The translations under genes were made by a program, and so were the position numbers. This document shows positions 30,417-42,300 of a stretch of 64,000 nt of DNA, one piece after another. Within the stretch, counting starts at the first letter, position 1. Each line of letters starts with the position of its first letter. Source of the stretch: Sinonovacula constricta (Eukaryota > Mollusca > Bivalvia > Cardiida > Solecurtidae); NCBI GenBank assembly GCA_007844125.1, contig CM017558.1:49322772-49386771 (forward strand). Direction: 5' to 3'. Below the pieces are notes generated by a model that was not told the origin of the DNA, did not search any database, and saw only the letters and a program-made list of their open reading frames with translations.

Positions 30417-33400
30417 TAAAAGAATTATTTAGTATATCATTCATCCTATTAAAACAAATGTTAATTTCAGCACTGTTCGTTCTTATTTCAAAAAGCATTT
30501 CACAGTCTTGGTCAGCTTTGATGACAAATACAGGAAAATTCTGCAAGTTGCTTAATTGAGCTGGACTGTGATGCAAATGTATAAGCCATAGATATATAAT
30601 TAAAATGTGCCAAAGTGTAATGTTTTGACATTTAACATATTTATATGTACAGTTTACATGATGTTGTGCTTTCGAAAAGTATAACAGCTTAACCCAGGTG
30701 ACAATTACATGAAAACCCTAAGGAAAACTCTAAACGTTCAATGGAGTGACATTGTGGTGTCAAAGTATAGGCTGTATCATTTGAAAATGAAACAACAATA
30801 ACATTATATTTAGTCGCAAGACCTGTTAAAACATACTTTTATAAAAAGCTGGTCATTACAAATAAACAGCTTTTATTGTTTTTAAAAATTAAAACACAGA
30901 CAAAGCGGTCATGTACATTAATCGATTTAATACTAGTTGTGTCTTCTTTTTTTCTAAAAGGCAGACAAACCTGGCAATAATACATTAAAGACTTTTATAT
31001 CAGTGTTTTGAAAAGCACTGAAAAGCAGACCAACCTTACCATATACAACAAGCGACTTTACCTTTTCTTATTTACCTATTTAATATCTTCAATTTAAATG
31101 GCTATCAAAATCATTCAGCTTCCGACAGTGAGTCAATCTACAAAGTATGTTATGGTTAAATAAAAACCAGAAACTTCAGCAAACAAATCATTTTACTCAA
31201 TTTTAAACAGAGTGCAGGCCGAAGCCAGTTTTTCTATATTACTCTCTAACTAAGTTAAGCTATCGAGTGATAAGGGACAAGCCAGTCGTACACGATTCGT
31301 ATGCTCTTTAGTACATTCCAAATTTCTATTCTAGCGTCAACGTTTTTGCATAGTGTCAAAGGGTAGATGGGTGGTTACACCAGAGACGTAGATAACGTTG
31401 TTATACGTCTCTGGTTACACTAAATACCGACCGGAAGTAGAATGTGTGACATTGGACCGTTTCCCTTTAGTAACAGTCTGTTGCTATGTTTTGGCATTAA
31501 ATTTCTTATTTTGACAATAATCTCAATCTTTTGGTGTCAAAAGGAAGCTGAAACTATGTTGAATTAAAAGAAAGCAAAAGTCTTTAACCCCTATGCACAA
31601 TGATGGACTGATACACTTTTACAGGAAGTACATATTTCATTGAAATTTGGCGGTTACCGACTGGCAATTTGGCGGTGTGCGCAGTCTATGAAGCTTAACC
31701 TTCTTACAAGTTGCAAAAGTTGCCTTTCTGTGTCTTTCTGATAGACAATAAATAGCTCGTTTCTCCTATATATGGTTTGGGGGTCCATGGTGCAATTCGT
31801 TTCCATCTTTTCGCGATTCACTATGGAATATAGAACAAACTTATTTAGAGGCGACTAACCTAGGAACGCCAGACATATCTTACTTCAAGGGGAAATAACT
31901 CCTCACTACAGATTCGCGGGTATTTCCCACTTTCGCTTTCGTTCACAACTCCTAGGTATTTTGAAGGTAATCATAGCGTTTTACTAATGGAATCTCATTT
32001 GATGAAAGGAAATTTGGTTTCAATTTCGTTGAAGGCACACGGTATATGACAGAATAACAATTTATAGCGATTGTATTTTGGTAAGTATATCTAAAAAATA
32101 CTGATCGAAGTGTATGTAATGTTTAGTTATATTCGACGTTTACTAGCGTTGACGTTTAAGATCGTTTGATACAGTATTTTAACTTTGATTTAATTTTTAT
32201 ACATTTCGTAAAAATTGTGGTGAAAACGAACACGAAAACAACAACATATATGTTGATTTGCCCGCTCGGACCGATGGAATGGGCTAAATACTGGGATTTC
32301 CACATACTGGATCTGACATTGTAAGGATGATTGACAATCATACCTGAGGTCGCTACTTTGATATTTTGTTAAAATAACGATTTGTTTTTTATACTGGCTT
32401 TTGTCTCATTTTCTTCACTAAAATGACAATGTCAATTCGTTTTTAAATATTAAAACTAGAACAAGAAATATATTAGTGGGGGATATTTCATGTTAACCTT
32501 TGCGTGTTTGGTATTTTGTAAACAGTGGCAAAATCACCGTAAGTAGAGAAGAGAGTTACTTTTCTTTACGAAATTATGTAGTAAGTAGTATGAGTATTTC
32601 TGTTTTTAAAAAGATCGTCGACACTTTTGTACTGTCTTAAGCAACTTGGTCACAGTTAGTCAACAATAATGTGGCTGGGAATGGGAAACTGATTATCTTG
32701 TAAAAAGACATTTTCAGTTCTCATCATTTTATAGTGGAGGTCACTTAAAAGTATTCAAATCCGAAGTTTTTCGGTCAGAGACATTAAATCATAAAAAATA
32801 CATCACTTTTTGTAACCAAGGGAAGAAAAAAGGACGCTTTTGTCATAGTACATGTAAATAAATTACTATATAAGTAATGTTTACAAGCATAACCAATTGC
32901 TTTAGATAATTTCTTTCCGCATAACCAGATGTTACAACGTGGTGGTAAATATTTTGTTTCATAGTTGAAAGTAAAAATACAACAAGTACATACATTGTTG
33001 ACATGGCAACCTTAAATAGATATAAATCATTTCCTAATAAAAACCAAACCATAATAGAGAAAAGTACACATACATTGACATCTCTGAACCTAGAGTACAA
33101 TTTAATTGAACTAAATACAACTACTGAGATCGCAAATGCGTAAATAATAAAGAATGATGACAGTAAATATATTTACTTGCACAGTCATATTTTCGTTTTA
33201 TTTTAGACTCTCTGCATCAACGTTTGTTTCGAAATCGCATCTTTGCATGAAAGAAAACAAAATCACGGAAAAACGTCAACGTTTATCTCGCATTTTCTCG
33301 CTTTTTGACGTCGCGCCGGAATGATCGAAATTCCAGCCACAATTCTGTTTGTTCAATAAGGAAAGTTTTTATAAACCACAATAAATGAAGAGTTTAAAAA

Positions 33401-36400
33401 TTAACTCTAATCAATTGATTGAATGTAAACATTTTGTCCTTCCAAAATGTTGTTGCCCTTTGATGAGAGAATTAAAAGGTTGCGCGACCTTGTCATTTAT
33501 TTTAGCCGTTTCAAGTTTAGCATACAAGTATTCCTCCGAACTGCGCATGTGGGAATATCCGTTATAAACAGTATCGCATCATTTTCGGCCTTTTTCGTAC
33601 ACATTCGGAAAAGAACCTCGAAGGTAACAATACTGACACACTGGAATTTTCGGTACGTGCTTCGGTCTTCCTACATCGTTAAGTAACTCCAGCACATTTG
33701 ATTTTTCATATGTTTATGTTTAACTTTTGAAAAAGACAGTTTTTCCAAAATTTGAGTGAGAGCGTTTACAGAAAAAAATGCAGTTCCCTCTGAAACAATT
33801 TACAACATTTGACAACATTTGACGAAAGTTAGGTTTTCACTAAGAAATAATGCAATCAAATAATCAACATGGCTTATTTTGAACACAAAGTGGAATATTT
33901 ACATCAGTCATTATAGTTTAATGCAAGTCAGCAGCTCAAATAAGGGCTACAACACAGGAATCGGTAGTGTATGGTCCGCGCGGTTTCTAAATATAGCATT
34001 TACGCATTTGTCCCGGCTATTTTGACATGTGAGTTCGAATCCTATAGACTCCGTTTATAATGTCAGTTTTGACCTCATGTTACAATTAAACCGCTATTAA
34101 AGCGTTGTTTGGGTGGAGTTGGTTTAACTCTGTAAGCAATTAAAGTTGTACAAATAATTGTCAAAATTATTCCGTAGAAAATCAAATGTACAGCGCAATG
34201 GAAAGCATGCCAGTCTTTAGTTGTAAAAAGCAATTCTTCTAAAAAGATAGATTATACATTGGGACACGGGTTACAACAGAGTCGCTAACATCCGATAATA
34301 GAACCTATTTTATTGCAATACTGTCTGGATTATTGCATTTTAACGTATATAAGGTCCAAAATAAATGCTCATAAATACTACTGGATGCGACCAAAATACA
34401 ATCAGTTTAAAATTAATTACCAGTTATTTTACATTTGTATGGCTACAAATATTGTTAATATTTTATGCCAATAAAATGTGTTCTGTATATAAATCTGAAC
34501 CTAAAAAATCCCGAGTACACCTTTTTTCACCCGAACGCGTGCGGTATTTTTAGACTGGGATACTGAGATGATACGAATGGCCTCTGTCATATTTAACCTG
34601 GTACACAGTCGCAGAGGGGCAATGATGATCTGCGCGGGATATCGCACATATCTCGACCTAGTAGATAATCCATAGTCAGTGGAACACTCGTTGTATTATC
34701 CCGTTTCGACCCCATCCTCTAGCCGCCTGGTAATACTCCTGCGCGGAATTGTTCATTTATAAATCTGCATTTCATGTATATCTGCATCGCACAATATAAT
34801 CAATTGACATTCTAGATGAAACAGATTACAATTTTTAAGTTACAGGTGGTATACGACAGTTTTGACCAAAAGTATTTTCATTTAACATCTTAATAAACCA
34901 CAGATCTCGCAAAATGATGTTTATTGATGTCCTACACCTATCTAAACAGTGAACCATAACGCCACAATCGTCATTTCAAACATGTCTTTCTTATCTGAGC
35001 CAAGCTGCACAGTTAGCTATTTTAAAAACTAAGAAAACCACGTGACCACTTATGTTTTAGCTCATCCACGTCATCCTCTGTGACGTCGTTGTCTATTTTT
35101 AGCAGGAATGACAATGGTTCTTATTTTTACATATAGAAAGAGTGAACATTTAAGTGTTGATTTACGAGTTAAACTGTCCTAAAATTGAGATACTGTTGAA
35201 AGTGGCCAAAGTTAAGTCTAAAGTAGGATTTTTTTATGTAGAAATTATGTACAATTACGGTTTACCCCAAACAAAGGCCAGATATTTATATACATATTAG
35301 ATACAGGCAAACTGTCGGATACCACCTTTAACATTTAAAGTATGGTTGGACACAATTAGCGCATTTAGTCTCTTTCGACATACATATTTGTTTCTGTACA
35401 CCCTCTACTTCCCAGGCATGACGACTGACAGCAAGCAGTCAAGGTCATACAAGGTCAATCCTTCGTGCTTCTGAAATCCAGCTTTCTCATAACTCTGGAC
35501 GTTGGGCATGCGGTATCGCAACAAAACTAAAAGTACACGATAAATATATGTACCCGTTTCAATATTTAACATAGTGTGTGATTGTTGTAGATCTTGGCGA
35601 GGAAATATAATAGTTTAATACGAGTCTCTCTCTCTCTCTCTCTCTTTTTCTCGACCTCTCTTTCTTTCTCTCCCTCTCTCTCCCTCTCGCATTGTTTCTT
35701 TTCAATAGTTTGCTGCAGGTGTGCCATTTAGCAACGTGTTATGTCTACAAACTGTGTATCAAGGAGGTCTTAGCGGTTGGCTGCCACCTTGTCGGGGCTA
35801 CTTTCGCCTCCATATTTCCCCCTTAGGGCCCTTTTCTGACAGTAAAGTAGCCGAGGTGATCCGAAATAGTCTTTTGATCAGAACGGTCTTTTATGTCTCA
35901 ACGTGTACATAGTACATAGTTACATGATAATTACAATCAATGTTACTGTCACTGAACATCAAGTCTTCTCAAAACCACATACAAACACAGACACAAACGC
36001 ACACACGCACGCTTACACACTAATACATACACACGTACTCAATCGCACTTATCAAAAAGGAAAAGACACACCAAAACTCCTTACACAACTTCACACATCT
36101 CACGCTTACGAGCAGTGTAGTTTTAAACATGCAATAGTTACAATACGTAAGAGTTTATTATAATATTATCATATATAAATAGTTTGTATTTTCAGTTATA
36201 AAAATAAAAAAAAACCCTCACCAAAAAGGGAAAAGGAAAAAAAAGAATATTTTAATCAAGATGAACGTATTGACTATTGTGTGAGAATAACGCGGTTCCT
36301 TTCGATTGTGACATAATGTTTCCAGATAGATAAGACTGCTGCACTCATTTAGACAGGTCAGAGAGTGCAAACGTGACCTATAGGCCTATCTCACAATGTT

Positions 36401-36409
36401 ATACAGTTG
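30417..36409. other. Intergenic region between the two HSPA12-like genes; no gene seen
   Basis: No convincing exon was found. The stretch 31.4-34.7 kb is somewhat richer in CpG than its surroundings and includes a near-palindrome at 31381-31416 (ACCAGAGACGTA ... TACGTCTCTGGT). A consensus splice donor TTTTG|GTAAGTATATC lies at about 32080. It could hold the promoter and a 5' non-coding exon of gene 2, but this is a guess. Short open frames carry no recognisable domain. Confidence 0.4.
35623..35691. repeat. CT-rich microsatellite
   Basis: A run of CT dinucleotides followed by imperfect (TCTCCC/TTTC) pyrimidine sequence. Confidence 0.9.
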
Positions 36410-38252
36410 TTTGTGCTTTCATCCCCGACGATGTCTTCAGCATCCATTACTTCGCTACACGATATTCTATAGCTTCTTTTATATATTTTGCAATGTTTAT
36501 CAATATTTCCTTTTTGTCAGAATTTAACATCTCACAAAACTTAATAAAACTTGGTTTTACGTACAATTTTCTATTTAAAAAGCATTTGCTGACTTCATTG
36601 TCAGCTGGACAGATAAAAAAGAAATGATACTCATCCTCAATATCGTTTTTATCACAAAGTGTACAATATCTAAGGTTTCTATCAATTCTATTTCTGCCAG
36701 TTTTCGTCCAGTTTTTTAAGGATGTGACGAAAGACGCAATTTAGCGAGAAAATATCTTAGTTTTTTTGCCCTATATCAAGGTAATTTTCAAAGGTAAACA
36801 CTGTTTTACAGTGTTTGTATGAAAATAAAACACTACTAACTGACAGATCGTTATTCCATTGTTGTAGAAAACAATTTATTATTCTTATTTTAAATAATAA
36901 ACAAAAGTTTTTTTGATTCACTAAAAAGGGTCAATAAATACATTGCTTTACCCATACTGATCTAGCAATCGTTTTACATTTGATATCCAATTAACTTTAT
37001 CTCTTTTACAATCATCCAGCATGTAAGAATACATTTTTCTGCATAATTACATTATCTGTGTATAAGAGTCTAAACCAATATTTCACTACTTTTACATAAG
37101 GTTTAACACCAAGTAATCTTTTACAAAATTGTAGTGTAATATTTCTATATTCTTTGACTGTGTTTCCCCAAACCTCAGCATTATATTGTAAAACTGAGCC
37201 AACAAAGGAATCGAACAGATTTAACAGTGAACTTACTTTTAAATTAAAATCATTTGTATTATAGAAAAGACAATGTAATACCTTCAGACCCTTTCCAGTT
37301 AAATATTCTCGGTTAAGGTAAAAATTGCCAGTATAATTAAATACAGTTCCAATGAAATTGAAGTCATTAACTTTTTCTATTTTTTCATTATTGTAAGTGA
37401 AACATTCTGTTTTGTTTTGTAGCCCCACAAAGACAATCACTTCAGTTTTGTCTGTATTGACCTCTAAAACCCAATAAGTACAATATCCATACAAATTGTC
37501 AAAACGCTGATACGCTGTAATTCAGATGGAAATTTTCCAAAAATTGGTCATATCATCTGCAAAAAACAATGAGATAATAATTAAATCATCAAAATGCAAC
37601 CCGTTTTCTGGAGGATCTATCAGTGACAATTCCATATCCTGGATGAAGAGGGCAAATAATTTCGGTGACATGACTTCCCCTTCTAATAGACCAACTGTGA
37701 TATTGCGAAATTCGAAAATCCACTTTAGCCATTTTTAACTAAAGTCCGAGTGGTCGTTATAATTACGAACGCAAGCTTTGCATTTGTAGTACATATCCCT
37801 TATAATTCAAAGTATTTTACCATTTACTCCCAATTTGGATAGTTTAAACCATAAATTGTTTCTATTGATACTATTAAAGGCCCTGCTAAAGTCAACAAAT
37901 GCGCAATACAGACGTTTGTTATCGTTTAGGAATTTTTGTATTAAGGCATGAAGGATAAAGACCGCATCCACAGTAGATTTCCCCGACCTAAAACTAAATT
38001 GTCAATTTGGTATAATATTATTACTATCACACCATTTTCTAATCCTTTCATTTAAAACACATGTAAATATTTTCGCTAAACAGCTTATTAGTGTTATGCT
38101 ACCATAACTTACAACATTATTCCTATCTCTTTTTTATACAGAGGTATAATTACACCTTCAGCCCACGAATTCTGATAAAAACCAGAGTTGAAAATTGCGT
38201 TAATAATATCACAAAGATGAAATGCAATTATATCAATTGTTTCTATAAAATA
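36410..38252 (-). pseudogene. LINE reverse transcriptase fragment (ORF2 C-terminal two thirds), degenerate
   Basis: Read on the minus strand from about 38252 down, the translation gives NSGFYQNSWAEGVIIPLYKK, then SCLAKIFTCVLNERIRKWCD, QFSFRSGKSTVDAVFILHAL, CAFVDFSRAFNSINRNNLW and a broken FADDM catalytic region near 37550. The best preserved part is an open frame (37494-37012) with [30 protein letters not shown] and LQFCKRLLGVK. It ends with a zinc-like CTLCDKNDIEDEYHFFFICP at about 36665-36605. Stops and frame changes occur throughout and the endonuclease part is missing. It differs from the LINE at 58-61 kb in its C-terminal region and belongs to a different family. It lies 0.7 kb upstream of gene 2. 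Confidence 0.85.
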
Positions 38253-38967
38253 TGACGTAAGTAAGTAATCAAAATAGTACACTGATTGGCTCGATAATGG
38301 AACAATTGTTAATGTGAAGTGCGGTTCTGTGCGGTTCTATTCTAAAACATGGGACCAAGTTGCCACAACTTGTCAGTGTCAGTGTTCTTAATAAAAATAC
38401 TGCTCTGTACTAAAGAAACATAAGAATGCATAGATATCGAGCATTGAGCTGCTTTTTGCAAAAGCTAGTTGTTATTAATGAGTAACACATTTCACAAGCT
38501 AATACTTAATTAAAAGTTTAAGAAAGAATAAAACTAATATCGATGTAATGGAGCTTATACAAGAAAACTAATACAACTATACAGATTTGTTTTTATATCC
38601 CGCTTATTTGACACGTCTAGCTTTTTTTTACCATTTTACTTAAATTTATAATCATTGTTTATATCAGTATTGTCAGATCACATTAGACGGACTATGACAT
38701 TGTTTATTTTTACAAAACTTTAATAACGGAAACTTGAGCCTATCTTTAAAAAATTATTTACAACCTAATACATATTTTTATTACCTCCATTAACGCCTTT
38801 TATATAATTATGATGATATTAGATGATGAAAAGCTCATTTACTGTATGCAAGTCGGAAATAAACGACGTTCCGTTCTATTTACAACATAAAAGCACACAT
38901 AACCAAACTCCATTCTTACAATTTTATTACCTCAACATTTAAGAGTATTAATTGTCTTCACACACAG
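38253..38967. other. Immediate upstream region of gene 2 coding start
   Basis: AT-rich. The sequence just before the start is TTGTCTTCACACACAG followed by GAGATCTATA and ATG. The pyrimidine-rich stretch and AG at 38966-38967 look like a splice acceptor, suggesting a non-coding first exon further upstream; otherwise it is plain 5' UTR. An inverted CCAAT word (GATTGG) is present at about 38282. I found no convincing heat-shock element cluster. Confidence 0.4.
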
Positions 38968-38977
38968 GAGATCTATA

Positions 38978-39310
38978 ATGGCGACCAGAGGTAGGACCAA
39001 ACAGTCGAGTAGCAAAAAAGTTATAGTTGCGGCCATTGACTTCGGAACCATGTACTCCGGATATGCTTTCTCAATGAGGGACGACTTTAACAAGGATCCT
39101 TTGCGAATAAGCTTAGCGACCGCATGGAATGCCTCTACGAAAGGTCTTCAATCGCAAAAAACCCCAACTGTTGTGCTTCTTGATAAGAACAAAAAGTTGG
39201 TAAACTTTGGCTTCAAGGCGGAGGAGTCTTATATCGATCTTGTAGAATCGGGAAAACATGTGGACTATTACTTTTTCCGACGATTCAAAATGTCATTACA
39301 CACACCAGTG
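38978..39310 (+). CDS. Gene 2 coding exon 1
   Basis: 111 codons, ending in phase 0 at the donor GTG|GTAAGT. It carries the phosphate-1 loop with methionine in place of the second threonine, and the family motif FRRFKMSLH near the end. Confidence 0.9.
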
Positions 39311-42300
39311 GTAAGTTGACTTATTTGTGGTGATTTGTCTGTGCTTCAACTTGTTTCAGTTGAAACCGGTAATTTTGATAAAGCACAAATAAGTTCTCGA
39401 GGAATTACATGGAATATCCACAAATCAAACCTAATTTCTATTAAGTTATCAAATTAGATAAAAAACAACTCAATATCATTTATACAACATGCATATCACC
39501 GATTCAACTGTTTTAATATTGAACTTGTTGGCCCATTCGTCCGTCCATTTGACCGCCTGTATACCCGTCCATCCACCTCTCGGTCTATGGAAGAAACTTC
39601 GCTATATGGGTAGTCTACTCTACATATGTTTTTACTATCCGGTCGTTTTAATAGTCTCGATTTTTCCCCTTTTTCTTGTAAAATAATCTACAATCCGAAA
39701 TCTCTACATTCTACAAATCTGGTAGAATTTCTATGACAATTTGTTTATTCAAACCTATGTAAACTCGTGTGCCAGCTGAGTGTATATGCCTTTCCCGAAA
39801 CTAGCTTACGTTCTATGAAAATGACATCGCTCATTAGTGTACTGCGCATGCATGCATGATACGCTCCTTATAAGTACATAAGTACCACTTATTTCCGGCG
39901 ACGTTTTCAAAATATTAACACACGCTAATGGACCTCGTTATACATGTATTTGTATGCGGTCAAAGTTACTTTATTATGCAAATGCAGATGTTTGTACCAA
40001 TAAAGTCGAATTATTTTAAATATCGAATACTCTTTATTTCTTCTACAACATTTATTGACAGAAAATCCAAAGTTTACTTTAATTGATTTTGCATTTGTAT
40101 GCTTTAAACCTTGTACACAGGAAATAGAATTATCAACCATTTTTTTCCTCACTATTAAAGTAGTGCAGCATATTACTTTGTCAATTCGAACATTTTATTG
40201 ATTACGAAGTTATATATTATAATTAGCAGAAGTTAAAAGTGCTATAAAATACCTTTCGAACCAGCTAAGGATCCAGACGGTGTGCTGGTGGCGGCACCGG
40301 GGGTGGGTGTGGGAGGGGGAGTTCCCCTCGTGCGGGTGAGGTGGGGTATAGGTCCTTCCCCAGAAAAAATGCATTTTATCATTATAAATGATGTTCTGTG
40401 GTGATCTTTTGAGCAGTGGTTCTACCCAGACTTTTCTAGGGATTGCATAAGAAACCGAAAAAAACTGTTGTCACATTTATATGATGTCACGTGTTTTGTA
40501 CGTTTTCAGCAAATGGACATACACTATAAGATCAAAGACGCAAATGGCAAGGAGGTGGAAGCGTTGACTGTGTTTAGCGAGTCGATTAAATATTTCAAGA
40601 AGAACACAGAGAATCTTATCACCACAAGGTACGCAAGAGTAAATATTGAAGTTGTAATATTAAAGTCCCTCCACCTCCCCCAAGATAATGCTGCGACGTC
40701 ACAGCTGAACATTTGATTAGTTTTTTATAGCCAGAAGTGCCATATGGGAAGAAGTCGTGAAACACATGATGCACATGGCCAGCTAGACTCACCCCATTCT
40801 CATTTTCTTCCCCCAACCCATTAATCTCCTACTGTGATCACCGTGTGAAGACAGATAAGGCCACATTCCAATTTTAAATTACTTTAACATCGAAATGATT
40901 CCGCGTTGATATAAAACATCACACTATTTCATTTCAACATACATTTGAATTAATTTCAAAACGTGTTGTTCAACATTGTATAACTTAAAAATACATTATT
41001 TTGCTAGCCTAAAGGTTGGTACTCAAAATAGGAATACAGGGTATAATTTTTTGTCTTAAATCTTTATGTAGTATCATGCCCGGGTCCAGAACTTTTCATC
41101 TTGGGGAGTTGGGGGGGGGGGGGGGGGGGGGGGACGGGGGGTGGGGGGTGGGGGTGGGGGTGCATCGACGTCCCAGCGAAGAATGACGTGGATGAGCTAA
41201 ATATAAGTATGGTTCCCTTGTCAGACAGGTGTAGGACATCAATACACATCATTTTCTTAGTTCTGTCCAGGTAACAATTGTTTATTATTATGTTATGTAT
41301 TTTTGGTCCAAACTGTCGAATACCATTTTTAAGTACTATTGCTTCACAACGGGTGCTTTCTACAGTGCAGATAACTAAATTATAAAATTGCTCCCAACTA
41401 AGCAATATGGCTTACCTTTTCTCTTTTTTGCAACTTGATACATATCTCTTTAATCTTGGAAAATTGCTAAAATGAATAGGAAGAATCGTGTTATTGAAGG
41501 ATTTTGTCCCTACTCAGTTAAGACAAACACCCTCCCGTTATGTTTCCAATACGGATAAATGCCTTCCTGTAAATTTTGCACATTTTGCAAAAATGTTTAT
41601 TTGGTTGGCACAGTTAAGTCTCGTAAATACATTGATAATGTAACGCAGGCCGGCGCTTCCCAACGTTCACCCATCCGTACACCAGCCACGGTAACCGTTG
41701 CTTAACCGGGCAAGTTCGGAAAACACATCGCTAAAGAGTGAACCCAACAGCGATGTATAGTCAAAAGAGCAGATTTTAGAAAATCGTTTAGCCTGTATTG
41801 GCCTTTCCGATAACTAAGTTGTCTGCCCTTGAGTACTTTCCAAATGCGCGCGCACTCGCGTTGGTTTAACGTCCGAAATTTTATCATCGTGTATAACACA
41901 AACATCGAGTGTAATGGAAAGTTAATTAAAGAAAGAAAGAAAACTGAAATCGAAATCGCCGAAGTATTGTCGCATATGTAAAGGTGTTTATTGCGGGAGG
42001 GTGACCAAAAAACAACAACAACAGAACAGTTTCATTGCATCGATTTTCTCAAAACAAAAGATTACGGCGCATTTGGTTCCAACGATGTCGAACAGTAATA
42101 TATATATATATGTACTTTCATAAAAACTCTAGAATTCAGCGCCGCTTTGATTTCATGTTAAAGGCGATGTAGTTATATGTACATGTAAAACTATATCCCT
42201 TTCAAAAACAACTGGGAACATTTCAATGTTTTCAGACCAATCTTATCTTCGCCCTTTTCACACTTCGCTCTCGCCCTGATTAACCACGCTTCGCCCACAA

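Noticed and set aside
33290..33345. Heat-shock element cluster near a GGAATGATCGAAATTCC palindrome
   Set aside because: The GAA/TTC spacing does not match the nGAAnnTTCn pentamer array, and the site is more than 5 kb from the first coding exon of gene 2.
33965..34060. tRNA-like SINE around GAGTTCGAATCC
   Set aside because: Only the B-box-like word is good; I found no acceptable A box at the right distance and no target duplication.
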